58,218 nucleotides of DNA, taken from contig CANJHO010000003.1 in NCBI GenBank assembly GCA_947474165.1, positions 1 to 58,218 of the forward strand. Direction: 5' to 3'. Below are positions 9,263 through 18,145 of the stretch, in pieces. Position numbers and translations under genes: made by a program. Numbering within the stretch: position 1 is the stretch's first letter; each line of letters starts with the position of its first letter. The notes beneath the pieces are model-generated. The model ran no database searches, was not told where the DNA came from, and saw only the letters and a program-made list of their open reading frames with translations. This DNA is from Legionellaceae bacterium. Lineage in GTDB: Bacteria > Pseudomonadota > Gammaproteobacteria > Legionellales > Legionellaceae.

Positions 9263-9550
9263 TTATCCACCCACATGATGTCGCAGAATAATAAGCTCAT
9301 CTCGTACTTGCTCTAACTCTTCCAGCAGCTCTAAAACCAACACAACCCCGGGTAGGTTCAACTCTAAATCTTCTTGTAAACGAAAGGCCGACTGGATACG
9401 GCTTAAGGTCTGTTGATCAATATGAATAATTTTTGAAGGGCTGGTTTGATGATTGAAAAGGCCATGCTCTATCATTTCCCGCAATACAGATTCCGAAATA
9501 TGATATTTCTCACACACCTCCACCAACGCTATCGTTGTGGTTTCATCCAT
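9263..9550 (-). CDS. cbpM: Chaperone modulator CbpM
   Basis: Small MerR-like helix-turn-helix protein that in E. coli binds the J-domain of CbpA and inhibits its co-chaperone and DNA-binding activity. Visible parts: an N-terminal helical HTH-like segment (VEVCEKYHISESVLREMIEHG), an arginine-containing RIQSAFRLQEDLELNLPGVVL core and a C-terminal coiled-coil helix (LLEELEQVRDELIILRHHV). ATG at 9550 has a GGAAGGGG ribosome binding site about 5 nt upstream and gives 95 residues. An alternative ATG at 9583 would start 4 bp from the cbpA stop and add 11 residues. It directly follows cbpA, as in E. coli. Confidence 0.85.
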   Translation of the reverse strand: MDETTTIALVEVCEKYHISESVLREMIEHGLFNHQTSPSKIIHIDQQTLSRIQSAFRLQEDLELNLPGVVLVLELLEELEQVRDELIILRHHVGG

Positions 9551-9586
9551 AACGACCCCTTCCACGATTGTTTGAAGCACCATGAA

Positions 9587-10480
9587 TCATACCCCCATTT
9601 TTTCACGTGGATTAAATGGCAGTTCTTCCGCCATTTTTTTGTAAAATGCTTTTGCTGCATCCGTGGTTGGTTGTGGAATAATAATTTTCAACAGCACCAG
9701 TTGATCCCCAGGAGTAGCACCGGGCAGTCCTCGTTTTTTTAAACGCAGGGTTTGCCCTCCTTGTGAACCCGCAGGTATTTTTAAATCAACCTTTCCCCCT
9801 AAAGTTGGCACAACAATCGTAGAGCCTAAGGCCGCTTCCCATGGCGTAATCGGTAGGGAAAGATAAATATCATTGCCCATCACATCAAAGAGAGGATGCT
9901 TATCAACATGGATGGTTAAATAAAGATCGCCCTTAGGCCCACCTGATCGCCCCTCGCCCCCCTGCCCCGCGAGCCGAATTTTCTGCCCAGATTTAACACC
10001 CGCAGGAATTTTCACCTTAAGCGTTTGCCGACCTTTCTGTGCATGAGGCAGGTGCAACTCCTTCGCGGTTCCCGTATAAGCCTCTTCCAAGTTAATCGTT
10101 ACATCCCCATGATAATCTGACCCAGGCTGATGTTGCGCTCGTTGACGAAAATGAGGAGAGGCCCCGAATAAGGATTCAAAAAAATCAGGACTATATTGGT
10201 AGTTTGCGCTGGTGTCATCCCATGCAGGACCGGTTTGTGCGGATTGTTCACGCTGTCGTTGCTCCCAATCATTCCCGTATTGATCATAAACTTTTCTTTT
10301 CTCCGGATCTTTTAAGACCTCATAAGCCTCACCCAGCTCTTTAAATTTTTCTTCGGCTTTTGGCTCTTTGCTCAGATCAGGATGGTATTTCCGTGCCAAC
10401 CGACGGTAAGCCAGTTTGATGTCTTTGGCAGCAGCATCCCGGCTGACACCCATAATTTTATAATAGTCTTTATAATCCAT
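9587..10480 (-). CDS. cbpA: DnaJ-class co-chaperone CbpA
   Basis: Hsp40 co-chaperone that stimulates the DnaK ATPase and in E. coli also binds curved DNA. The N-terminal J-domain (residues 1-70) has the HPD triad at residues 33-35. A Gly-poor linker with [10 protein letters not shown] and two DnaJ C-terminal substrate-binding domains follow ([36 protein letters not shown]). The cysteine zinc-finger of true DnaJ is absent, which identifies the CbpA type. 297 residues is typical. cbpM follows directly downstream. The upstream intergenic space holds a 58-bp perfect inverted repeat. Confidence 0.94.
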   Translation of the reverse strand: MDYKDYYKIMGVSRDAAAKDIKLAYRRLARKYHPDLSKEPKAEEKFKELGEAYEVLKDPEKRKVYDQYGNDWEQRQREQSAQTGPAWDDTSANYQYSPDFFESLFGASPHFRQRAQHQPGSDYHGDVTINLEEAYTGTAKELHLPHAQKGRQTLKVKIPAGVKSGQKIRLAGQGGEGRSGGPKGDLYLTIHVDKHPLFDVMGNDIYLSLPITPWEAALGSTIVVPTLGGKVDLKIPAGSQGGQTLRLKKRGLPGATPGDQLVLLKIIIPQPTTDAAKAFYKKMAEELPFNPREKMGV

Positions 10481-10541
10481 GGAACCTTATACCCTTATTG
10501 TTTGATGAATCATTGGTTTCAATCACTCTCAGCAACTCACC

Positions 10542-10707
10542 GTGGAGTTCATTTTTTAAACACTGGTTGGATTTTTGGTTGTTAGGTTAATTATAAAACT
10601 CGCTATACGCATCCATGCCACTCTTGAAAGCCATCCATGGCTTTCAAAGGTTTTATAATTAACCTAACAACCAAAAATCCAACCAGTGTTTAAAAAATGA
10701 ACTCCAC
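10542..10707. repeat. Long inverted repeat A (58-bp perfect arms)
   Basis: Arms 10542-10599 and 10650-10707 are exact reverse complements over all 58 bases. Weaker, gapped similarity extends outward on both sides (to about 10529 and 10719). The 50-bp centre contains a second perfect hairpin, TTGAAAGCCAT-CC-ATGGCTTTCAA at 10624-10647. It lies in the 315-bp divergent gap between cbpA and the GGDEF/EAL gene. No reading frame with coding character is seen, so it is a non-coding long hairpin or MITE-like relic. Confidence 0.92.
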
Positions 10708-10737
10708 AGTGAGAATTGCTGAATCACTCTATGTTAT

Positions 10738-10766
10738 CTTACAATACCTATTGAAAGGTATATAAT
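10738..10766 (+). promoter_or_regulatory. Putative promoter of the GGDEF/EAL gene
   Basis: CTTACA (10738-10743), 17-nt spacer, TATAAT (10761-10766). The -10 box is consensus and the -35 matches 4 of 6. The expected transcription start lies about 22 nt before the ATG at 10796. It sits just outside the right arm of the long inverted repeat. Confidence 0.5.
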
Positions 10767-10795
10767 AAATTTTCATTATTGATACTGAGTACGCA

Positions 10796-13000
10796 ATGGA
10801 CAAAGCACTCCTCTTGGATGATAAAAAATTAAAACACATTCCCCCTATCTTTACTTTCAGTATATTACTCTTCCTCGGCATACCCTTCATTGCTCTCAAC
10901 TACTTTGGCATTGATTTTAGCGGCGTCACTAAAGGATCTGAAAACAACAATAGCTTAGCTGTTTTGATCATCGGCACACAAGTACAGCATTATTTTATAC
11001 ACCTCATTCTTCAATGGTCTGCGGTTTCACTAGCAGCCATTACCGTTATATTGGCGTTTGTTCAATACCGATTATCCAATGACAAGGTTGCGCTCATCAT
11101 TGGTTTATCTATTTTGTTTTCAGGATCAACCGAGGCACTGCATACCCTGGTCATCGATGGGGCGACCTATATTCCCACCAAAGAAAGCATGGATGCCCTA
11201 ATATGGATATTTACCAACACCATCAGTGGATTTATCATGATAATAGGTTTTCTATATATCCTAAAAGATCATCATCCCTCACTGTTCCGATTACAGACCT
11301 TTATGTTGCTCAATGTGGCGCTGGTATTAATCGCCGTTGCAGGGATCTATTATGCCCGTTTCATCATTCTACAACCCAACCTGTTCTTTAGAAGCGCCAT
11401 TATCTTGAGGCCTTATGAATTAATTTATTTATCCATTTATTTAGCGATGATCGTCTTTATTTATCCCAAGATCTATAAAAAATTCCCCCATATTTTAAGC
11501 CATTGCATTTTATATATGTCCATCACACAAATTGTGATTGCACTATACCTTATGTTTTTATCCAATACACCGACTGAGGGGGCCTATAACATTGCTTTTA
11601 TCCTTAAAATCATTGTCTATTTGATTCCATTTTCATCCCTAATTACCAATTATGTTTTTTCATATAATTCAATTTTAGAAGCCCAACATACACTACAACA
11701 GGATCAAGAAAAATTAAAATACTACGCAGCCCATGATCCACTGACTGTTTTATACAATCGACGGGCCTTCGAAGATTTACTCGACATAACCGTCGCCAAT
11801 AGTGCGCGAAATGCTGAGTCGTTTGCGCTTTTCTTGATTGACATTGATAATTTCAAATCAATCAATGACAGCATGGGCCATCTTCATGGGGATAATTTTT
11901 TAAAGCATTTTTCTGAAAAGTTGAGCTCACTCACGCGAAAAGGCGACATCATCTCTAGAATTGGAGGCGATGAATTTACAGTGATCACCCCGAAATTAAA
12001 ATCAGCAACAGCCTTCAGAGTTTTAGCAGAGCGCATTGTCAGTGAATTAAATATCCCTTATTCCATCGATGACAAATACCTTACGGGCTCCGTGAGTGTC
12101 GGCATTTCAATCTACCCAATGGATGGAACAAACAGTGAGGAACTTCTTAAAAATGCGGATATCGCGATGTATGCTGCTAAAAACTCGGGTAAAAATACCT
12201 TTCGGTGTTTTACAAAAAAACTCAACGCGGAGCAACATCGTGAAGCTGAAATTGAATCACAATTACAAAAAGCCCTAGAACAAGGTGGTCTTACATTATA
12301 CTATCAACCCCAATACAACCTAATCACTCGAAAAATAATCGGTGCTGAAATACTACTGCGTTGGCATAGCGACACCCTTGGACCAATTTCACCCGATGAA
12401 TTTATTCCAGTGGCTGAGAAAAGCCGTTTGATCCTTAAAATTGGCAATTGGGTCTTACATCATGCCTGTAAACAAATAAAACAATGGTCTGAAACCCACC
12501 AGAAACATTTATTATTCTCGATTAATGTCTCACCCAGGCAGTTTGAAAATAATGATTTTTTTGAACAATTTAAAAGCACTTTAGACCTTTTTAATTATCC
12601 TGCAAATTATTTAAGCGTTGAAATTACGGAAAATTTAATCATGAAAAGCAATGACATGGTCAGTCTAGGATTAGAAAATATTGGCGCATTAGGGTCAAGT
12701 ATTTCATTGGATGATTTTGGGATGGGTTATTCGTCGCTCAGTCGTTTACAAACCTTACCCATTAATACCTTAAAAATTGATAAATTATTTGTGGCTAATA
12801 TTCATAATCACCATGATAAGGTCATCATCATTGACACCATTATTAAATTAGCCCATGAACTAGGAATGACTGTAATCGCTGAAGGCATTGAAACAAACTC
12901 ACAATTAGATTATTTAGTATCCAGAAAATGTCTCTTAGGACAAGGTTTTCTTCTTAATCAACCGATGGCTGCCGAGGCATTTGAAGCGATCGCCTATTAA
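10796..13000 (+). CDS. Membrane-bound GGDEF-EAL protein (cyclic-di-GMP turnover)
   Basis: 734 residues. The N-terminal ~310 residues form an integral membrane sensor of about eight segments (MASE-like). A GGDEF domain follows: IGGDEF is intact near residue 390 and an RxxD inhibitory site (RKGD) stands just before it, so diguanylate cyclase activity with product inhibition is plausible. The EAL domain (about 470-730) reads EIL instead of EAL near residue 516 but keeps the metal-binding Glu, the ENLIMKS segment, DDFGMGYSSL and EGIETNSQ, so phosphodiesterase activity cannot be ruled out. Signal and output are unknown. Transcribed alone from its own promoter. Confidence 0.93.
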   Translation: MDKALLLDDKKLKHIPPIFTFSILLFLGIPFIALNYFGIDFSGVTKGSENNNSLAVLIIGTQVQHYFIHLILQWSAVSLAAITVILAFVQYRLSNDKVALIIGLSILFSGSTEALHTLVIDGATYIPTKESMDALIWIFTNTISGFIMIIGFLYILKDHHPSLFRLQTFMLLNVALVLIAVAGIYYARFIILQPNLFFRSAIILRPYELIYLSIYLAMIVFIYPKIYKKFPHILSHCILYMSITQIVIALYLMFLSNTPTEGAYNIAFILKIIVYLIPFSSLITNYVFSYNSILEAQHTLQQDQEKLKYYAAHDPLTVLYNRRAFEDLLDITVANSARNAESFALFLIDIDNFKSINDSMGHLHGDNFLKHFSEKLSSLTRKGDIISRIGGDEFTVITPKLKSATAFRVLAERIVSELNIPYSIDDKYLTGSVSVGISIYPMDGTNSEELLKNADIAMYAAKNSGKNTFRCFTKKLNAEQHREAEIESQLQKALEQGGLTLYYQPQYNLITRKIIGAEILLRWHSDTLGPISPDEFIPVAEKSRLILKIGNWVLHHACKQIKQWSETHQKHLLFSINVSPRQFENNDFFEQFKSTLDLFNYPANYLSVEITENLIMKSNDMVSLGLENIGALGSSISLDDFGMGYSSLSRLQTLPINTLKIDKLFVANIHNHHDKVIIIDTIIKLAHELGMTVIAEGIETNSQLDYLVSRKCLLGQGFLLNQPMAAEAFEAIAY

Positions 13001-13069
13001 TTGAACATTATTAGGACAAAGCCACAAGCGTCTTTTTGCAGGTGACTTTCTCCCAAATCCAAATAATCT

Positions 13070-13492
13070 TTATCCATGCATTAATTGTTCAATGTACCGT
13101 CGGCACGTTAATGGTTGACTTAAATAATTCACCATTTGTCGACTACCCCCCGTGCCTGTGATCACCAATGAGCCATAATGGAACAAACTACCGAACAAAG
13201 TCTGACGGATATCAATACTCTCTATTTTATTTAAGGGAATATCGAGCGTTTTTTGCACTAAAAAACCAGTGCGTAAAATAACTTGGTTTTTCTTAATGGT
13301 TAATGAGGAGAAATGATACGTCATCCAAAAAGTGAAGCCCCAAAGCAGTGAAAAAACTGCAAGCAATAAGGCAACAGTATGCAATTGTTCGAATCTTAAG
13401 GTAAGAAATCCAGAAAAGCATAATAATAAAAAGGGACCTACAAAGAGGATCCAATGCAGACGCGCTTGATATACAATGTTACTATCGTTCAT
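13070..13492 (-). CDS. PH-domain membrane protein (YdbS/DUF304-like)
   Basis: 140 residues. Two membrane helices (about 13-31 and 36-56) are followed by a bacterial pleckstrin-homology-like domain with the pattern LTIKKNQVILRTGFLVQKTLDIPLNKIES and then DIRQTLFGSLFHYGSLVI. This order is typical of the bPH2/YdbS family. Function of the family is poorly known, with membrane or envelope roles proposed. Convergent with the GGDEF/EAL gene and divergent from dciA. Confidence 0.8.
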   Translation of the reverse strand: MNDSNIVYQARLHWILFVGPFLLLCFSGFLTLRFEQLHTVALLLAVFSLLWGFTFWMTYHFSSLTIKKNQVILRTGFLVQKTLDIPLNKIESIDIRQTLFGSLFHYGSLVITGTGGSRQMVNYLSQPLTCRRYIEQLMHG

Positions 13493-13572
13493 CGATAATC
13501 CTTGGTTAAGGTATAAGCCAGAATAAGAAGTAATTTCCGGCCTGATTAAAGTTTGTTGACCATTTGCTATTT

Positions 13573-13592
13573 TATACTGCGCGCGCAGTATA
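13573..13592. repeat. 20-bp perfect palindrome, copy 1
   Basis: TATACTGCGCGCGCAGTATA is a perfect palindrome in the divergent intergenic region between the PH-domain gene and dciA. A near-identical 18-bp palindrome lacking one GC unit occurs at 33460-33477. The position before two divergent genes would suit an operator here, but the second copy sits at a convergent gene end, so a repeated element is as likely. Confidence 0.6.
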
Positions 13593-13680
13593 GTACAAAA
13601 AATTACACGATCTGAGGTTGTATATTAAAATAACACATTAAGAATATATTGCAATCATCTGGAATAACCTGAGAAACGCT

Positions 13681-14109
13681 ATGCGCCGAATTAACCGCTG
13701 TCTAAATACCCGCCTTATCGACATTTGCAAACGCACGGTTCAGATTGAAGCATTAAATTCAAAACTGACGGAGTATCTTCCTAAAACCCTTCAACCCCAT
13801 TGCCATGTTGGTAGCTTTAACCACGGCTGCTTAGTTATCATTGTGAGTGATCCCGTATGGGCTTCTGAATTACGTTATAGCATACCAGCACTTCGTGATA
13901 CATTACGAAAAGAAGCGGGTATCTATCAACTCTCTTCAATCAAATTAATGGTTGCTGCAGTAGAATCATCGTGCACCAAAAAACACTTAAAGTCCCCCAT
14001 CCTATCTACCAAAGCACGCGAGGCCATTCTCTCAGGCAAAGAGCAATGTAATTACCAACCATTAAGAGATGCGCTTCAGCAGCTTGCTAGCAACAAAGAG
14101 AAAGAGTAA
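13681..14109 (+). CDS. dciA: DciA-like protein (DUF721), DnaB helicase loader
   Basis: 142 residues. The N-terminal part resembles the DUF721 KH-like fold: the run GCLVIIVSDPVWASELRY followed by LRDTLRKEAGIYQLSSIKL matches the conserved W-x-x-x-L and hydrophobic strand pattern of DciA. DciA is the ancestral loader of the replicative helicase in bacteria lacking DnaC. Its position beside lpxC is conserved in many gammaproteobacteria. The N-terminus carries basic residues (RRINRC, CKRT). The assignment rests on pattern and context only. Confidence 0.72.
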   Translation: MRRINRCLNTRLIDICKRTVQIEALNSKLTEYLPKTLQPHCHVGSFNHGCLVIIVSDPVWASELRYSIPALRDTLRKEAGIYQLSSIKLMVAAVESSCTKKHLKSPILSTKAREAILSGKEQCNYQPLRDALQQLASNKEKE

Positions 14110-14184
14110 GCGATATTACTACCATGACAGGCCCCCGACACGCCGTGGCTGATTAGGACTTGGCGGTATGTGGGTAATGATAAG

Positions 14185-14203
14185 ACCGCGGCTTGTCCGC
14201 GGT
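14185..14203. repeat. CCGCGG stem-loop after dciA
   Basis: Perfect stem ACCGCGG (14185-14191) / CCGCGGT (14197-14203) with loop CTTGT, in the convergent gap between dciA and lpxC. No T-run follows. Similar CCGCGG hairpins are common as interspersed palindromic repeats in intracellular bacteria, so it may be a REP-type unit. It could also protect transcript ends. Confidence 0.5.
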
Positions 14204-14258
14204 ACGTAGGCGTTGTAAAGCAATGGTCAACAGCCTCTAGAAATCTCGGCGCAAAATA

Positions 14259-15173
14259 TTAAGCCTCGACTAAATGCAATTCATGTTGATAAGAAGATTG
14301 GTGATTTTCAATATCAAAATGGGTATATTCCCAGGCATCTTGTTGAACCATCAGGGCCCGCAACAATTTGTTATTCATCTCATGCCCTGATTTATATCCC
14401 TCAAAGGCGCCAATTAAACTTGATCCCAATAGATACAGGTCACCAATAGCATCCAACACTTTGTGTTTCACGAATTCATCTTCAAACCTTAGCCCATCTT
14501 CGTTCAGTATGCGATAATTATCAACCACAACTGCATTATCTAAACTTCCCCCCTTAGCCAAATCACATTCACGTAATTTTTCATAATCGGATAGAAATCC
14601 AAATGTTCTGGCTCGGCATAATTCTTTTACATAGGAAGTTGAAGAGAAGTCGAAATTCACCGATTGTGGTCTGTCATTAAATACTGGGTGGTCAAAATCA
14701 ATCGTGAATGATATTTTATATCCGTTGTGTGGGAGAAATTGTACAAATTTGCCATTTTCTTCAATGCGAACGGGCTTTAAAATACGAATAAAACGCTTGG
14801 CTGCGTCTTGTTCCCGAATACCTGCCGATTGAATTAAGAAAACAAAAGGCGCTGCACTGCCATCCATAATAGGAATTTCTGCGGCATTAATATCGATGTA
14901 AGCATTGTCGATACCTAGGCCGGCAAGCGCTGATAAAAGATGCTCAACGGTCGCAACTTTTACCCCTTGATGTTGCAAGGAGGTGCATAACATGGTGTCA
15001 CTAACATGTTCATAGGACGCAGGAATTTCAACCACAGGAAAAAGATCGGTACGCCTGAATATGATGCCAGTATTGATGGGTGCGGGTCGTAAAGTTAAAA
15101 GCACCTTATCACCCGAGTGAAGGCCAACGCCTGTTGCTTGAATCACCTTTTTAGGGGATCGTTGTTTTATCAT
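14259..15173 (-). CDS. lpxC: UDP-3-O-acyl-N-acetylglucosamine deacetylase LpxC
   Basis: Zinc-dependent amidase, first committed step of lipid A synthesis. Key motifs: [17 protein letters not shown] (catalytic Glu and zinc His) and [16 protein letters not shown] (zinc His and Asp with the general acid region). 304 residues is normal. The ATG at 15173 is preceded by AAGGTGAG with 6-nt spacing. It follows ftsZ as in other gammaproteobacteria, but across 538 bp, and has its own promoter. Confidence 0.97.
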   Translation of the reverse strand: MIKQRSPKKVIQATGVGLHSGDKVLLTLRPAPINTGIIFRRTDLFPVVEIPASYEHVSDTMLCTSLQHQGVKVATVEHLLSALAGLGIDNAYIDINAAEIPIMDGSAAPFVFLIQSAGIREQDAAKRFIRILKPVRIEENGKFVQFLPHNGYKISFTIDFDHPVFNDRPQSVNFDFSSTSYVKELCRARTFGFLSDYEKLRECDLAKGGSLDNAVVVDNYRILNEDGLRFEDEFVKHKVLDAIGDLYLLGSSLIGAFEGYKSGHEMNNKLLRALMVQQDAWEYTHFDIENHQSSYQHELHLVEA

Positions 15174-15219
15174 TCAGTGCTCACCTTTTTACATCTCCTT
15201 TCCCATGCATACCTCTAAA

Positions 15220-15248
15220 ATTTTAACAATAATTTATTGATAAGTCTA
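15220..15248 (-). promoter_or_regulatory. Putative lpxC promoter
   Basis: Read on the minus strand: TAGACT (15243-15248), 17-nt spacer, TAAAAT (15220-15225). The match is 4 of 6 and 5 of 6 to sigma-70 boxes. It lies about 47 bp before the lpxC start, so lpxC need not depend on ftsZ read-through. Confidence 0.55.
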
Positions 15249-15430
15249 ATTTTTTGGTAAAAAGCAGATCCAGTCCATCATCCTAAAAAATTTAGTCTAT
15301 TCATCAATACGAACAACAACTTCGATACTTGTGCGGTAATCGATCCCACGCCCGTGCCGATTGAGGCCTCGTTTACATCCTAATGAAAGCGGGGACGACA
15401 CGATTGGGGATTAAAGAGAAAAAAGACAGA
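15249..15430. other. Non-coding stretch upstream of lpxC
   Basis: No convincing gene, RNA or repeat is visible here. Short open frames in the region lack ribosome binding sites and family similarity. Confidence 0.5.
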
Positions 15431-15694
15431 TCATTGGCTCGCAAGGTAGTCATGGGTTTTTTCGAGAATTGATTGACCGTATAGTGGCCACTGCGGCCAG
15501 GGCTGTTGCATAAAACTGAAAATGTGGGCTTGGCCTTGGCCCAGGACACGCACCTGTTGGGCCAAGGCCGCAACCTACAAGGATTCAAGAGATATTTGAG
15601 ACTGGCCTGCCACTCTCGCAGAGCCAATAAATACAAACAACGATAACGCGCCAATCATTCCATTAACGGCGCGCTTCCAAATAATCTGTTTCAT
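15431..15694 (-). pseudogene. Small secreted-type reading frame with one in-frame amber stop
   Basis: ATG at 15694 follows the ftsZ stop by 17 bp and has a GAGG ribosome binding site 6-7 nt upstream. It begins MKQIIWKRAVNGMIGALSL, a typical signal-peptide start (basic, then hydrophobic, then small residues SARVAG). The frame stops at TAG 15575-15577 after 39 codons, and the same frame then stays open for a further 47 codons to TGA at 15431-15433. It may therefore be an 86-residue exported protein broken by a single amber codon, or a 39-residue peptide followed by chance reading. The region beyond the stop is the hairpin repeat also found at 8257. I do not recognise the protein. Confidence 0.4.
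15534..15601. repeat. Hairpin repeat, copy 2
   Basis: Second copy of the 68-bp element at 8257-8324, in the same orientation. Its 10-bp stem (15534-15543 with 15558-15567) is fully complementary, with a 14-nt loop as in copy 1. It overlaps the reading frame downstream of ftsZ and includes the amber codon at 15575-15577. Copy 1 has a TAA at the equivalent place on the minus strand. Confidence 0.6.
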
Positions 15695-15711
15695 GATTAT
15701 CCTCGCTTTGC

Positions 15712-16875
15712 TCAAACCTCTTCTTGCCGACGTAAAAAAGCCGGAATATCTAGGTAATCAACATCAGGAATTGCATCACTGCTCTGTTTTGCGGTAGACG
15801 GTGAAGCAGCACTTGATGCCGCTTGCTTACGAATCACAGCCGGTCGCTCAAGTTGTTGATAATCCAGTGTACCATCCCCTCGACGTGATTCAACCAACCG
15901 TGCTTTGCCAGGTACTGGCTGTTGACCGCGCTGTCGTGCCTCACCTAGACCCGTCACAATCACCGTCACTCGCATTTCTTCTGTCATTTCCGGATCGATC
16001 ACAGTCCCTACAACCACCGTGGCATCGTCTGATATAAATTCTTTAACGACATCCCCCACTTCCTCAAACTCACCTATGGACATGTCAATGCCCGCGGTGA
16101 TATTCACTAAAATACCCCTTGCCCCTGAAAAATTAATATCTTCAAGTAAGGGCGAGGCGATCGCTGCCTCCGCGGCTTGACGTGCACGTTCTTCACCCTT
16201 TGCAGTCCCCGTGCCCATCATCGCCATACCCATTTCAGACATCACCGTACGCACGTCAGCAAAATCCACGTTAATCAGACCAGGACGCGTAATCAAATCA
16301 GAGATCCCCTTCACCGCCCCCAACAAAACATTGTTGGCCGCTTTAAACGCGTTAAGCAAACTAATGTTTTTTCCCAAAACACTTAATAATTTATTGTTAG
16401 GAATCGTAATCAACGAATCAACATGTTCAGCTAACCGACGAATCCCCTCCTCAGCGGCCAATGCCCGTTGCTTGCCTTCAAAAGAAAAGGGCTTGGTCAC
16501 AATCGCGACCGTCAAAATACCCAACTCCTTTGCCACCTCCGCAAATACAGGAGCCGCCCCTGTACCCGTTCCACCACCCATGCCGGCCGTGATGAAAACC
16601 ATGTCAGCCCCTTGCAATACTTCTTTGATACGCTCACGATCCTCTTCAGCTGCAGCACGACCGACCTGGGGATTCGCACCAGCCCCCAATCCCTTGGTCA
16701 GCTCATCGCCCAATTGAATTAATATTTCAGCATTGGAGTTTTTCAATGCCTGCGCATCGGTATTTGCACAAATACGAACCACACCATCGATGTTGTCCAT
16801 ATGCTCCACGGCGTTACCACCGCCTCCACCAACACCCACAACTTTGATAACTGCATTGTCTTTTTGGCCTTCCAT
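15712..16875 (-). CDS. ftsZ: Cell division protein FtsZ
   Basis: Tubulin-like GTPase that forms the Z ring at midcell. The N-terminal nucleotide-binding domain has [15 protein letters not shown] and the tubulin signature [13 protein letters not shown]; a T7 loop region ([15 protein letters not shown]) is also present. A variable linker follows, then the conserved C-terminal peptide [14 protein letters not shown] that binds FtsA and ZipA. ATG at 16875 was chosen because AGAGGAA precedes it with good spacing; the open frame reaches 16893. 387 residues. Last division gene of the cluster, 24 bp after ftsA. Confidence 0.98.
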   Translation of the reverse strand: MEGQKDNAVIKVVGVGGGGGNAVEHMDNIDGVVRICANTDAQALKNSNAEILIQLGDELTKGLGAGANPQVGRAAAEEDRERIKEVLQGADMVFITAGMGGGTGTGAAPVFAEVAKELGILTVAIVTKPFSFEGKQRALAAEEGIRRLAEHVDSLITIPNNKLLSVLGKNISLLNAFKAANNVLLGAVKGISDLITRPGLINVDFADVRTVMSEMGMAMMGTGTAKGEERARQAAEAAIASPLLEDINFSGARGILVNITAGIDMSIGEFEEVGDVVKEFISDDATVVVGTVIDPEMTEEMRVTVIVTGLGEARQRGQQPVPGKARLVESRRGDGTLDYQQLERPAVIRKQAASSAASPSTAKQSSDAIPDVDYLDIPAFLRRQEEV

Positions 16876-16899
16876 TTCATTTCCTCTCATCAATTTGGC

Positions 16900-18138
16900 T
16901 TAAAAGTTGCCATGAAACCATTTTTTCATTTGCATCCACACGCCATTCGCACTATCAGTTAATTTAGGCACATTATAACCACCTTCGTATTGCTGTTGGA
17001 AGCCATGCAGTAATAACCCCACACCCGTCGCCAATGAGGGATTTGTCGTGGCTTCTACCAGTCCTGAAATTTGTTGCGCACACCCATGTCGCACAGGCAT
17101 CTCAAAACACATTTCAGCTAACTCTATTGCCCCTTTCACATTAGAGGCCCCCCCTGTTAGGACAATGCCTGCAGCAATTAAGTCCTCAAACCCACTCCGA
17201 CGCAATTCATTATGCACCAGGGTAAAGAGCTCCTCATAACGCGCAGAGACGACATCAGACAGTGCCCTGGCAGAAATTTTCCGACCCGGGCGTTCATTGA
17301 CACTTGACACCTCTATCATTTGGCTAACATTCGCAAGCTCTGACACGGCAGAACCATAATTTATTTTAATGGTTTCCGCCGCCTTGGTTGGTGTGCGTAA
17401 GGCCATGGCAATATCATTGGTGACTTGATCGCCCGCAATAGGAATAACAGAGGTATACTGTATGGCGCCTTCCGAAAAAATAGCAATATCGGTTGTTCCA
17501 GCCCCAATATCAACCAAACAAACACCCAATTCTTTTTCATCCTCGGTTAATACAGCATGACTTGATGCCAGCTGCTCAAGAATAATTTCACTGACCTCAA
17601 GCCCACAACGCCGTACACATTTAATAATATTCTGGGCAGCACTAACAGCCCCTGTGATGATATGAACGCGGGTTTCTAAACGCACACCAGCCATTCCTAC
17701 TGGTTCACGAATACTGCCTTGGTTATCGATGATAAATTCTTGGGGTAAAATATGGAGTATTTTCTGATCAGCTGGGATGACAACAGCCTTTGCTGCATCA
17801 ATCACACGCTCAACATCCGCTTGAGAAACTTCTTTATCACGAATCGCTACAATACCGTGGGAATTAAGGCTACGGATATGACTTCCCGCAATCCCCGTAT
17901 AAACTGTACGAACATCGCAGCCCGCCATTAATTCGGCTTCTTGCACCGCTCGTTGAATGGAATTAACAGTTGCCTCAATATCAACCACCACACCCCGCTT
18001 TAAACCCCGGGAGGGATGACAACCAAACCCAATGATTTCAAGGGCCCCATCAACTGTCACTTCACTGATCAAAGCTACAATTTTAGAGGTGCCAATGTCC
18101 AAAGCTGTGATAATATTTTTTTCCGTTTTTTTAGCCAT
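16900..18138 (-). CDS. ftsA: Cell division protein FtsA
   Basis: Actin-like ATPase that tethers FtsZ to the membrane and recruits later divisome proteins. It starts with the phosphate-binding motif ALDIGTSKIVALI and has VDIGAGTTDIAIF (phosphate 2) and IVLTGGASNVKG (adenosine motif). The C-terminus WMQMKKWFHGNF fits the amphipathic membrane-targeting helix. Start MAKKTEKN at 18138 gives 412 residues and lies 7 bp after the ftsQ stop. The longer frame to 18225 would overlap ftsQ. Confidence 0.97.
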   Translation of the reverse strand: MAKKTEKNIITALDIGTSKIVALISEVTVDGALEIIGFGCHPSRGLKRGVVVDIEATVNSIQRAVQEAELMAGCDVRTVYTGIAGSHIRSLNSHGIVAIRDKEVSQADVERVIDAAKAVVIPADQKILHILPQEFIIDNQGSIREPVGMAGVRLETRVHIITGAVSAAQNIIKCVRRCGLEVSEIILEQLASSHAVLTEDEKELGVCLVDIGAGTTDIAIFSEGAIQYTSVIPIAGDQVTNDIAMALRTPTKAAETIKINYGSAVSELANVSQMIEVSSVNERPGRKISARALSDVVSARYEELFTLVHNELRRSGFEDLIAAGIVLTGGASNVKGAIELAEMCFEMPVRHGCAQQISGLVEATTNPSLATGVGLLLHGFQQQYEGGYNVPKLTDSANGVWMQMKKWFHGNF

Positions 18139-18145
18139 TATCGTC

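Noticed and set aside
15373-15654. 93-codon minus-strand frame
   Set aside because: It is in another frame of the hairpin repeat region. The frame starting at 15694 has the better ribosome binding site and a signal-peptide-like start.
16177-16722. Long plus-strand frames opposite ftsZ
   Set aside because: Shadows of the ftsZ codons; ftsZ is certain.
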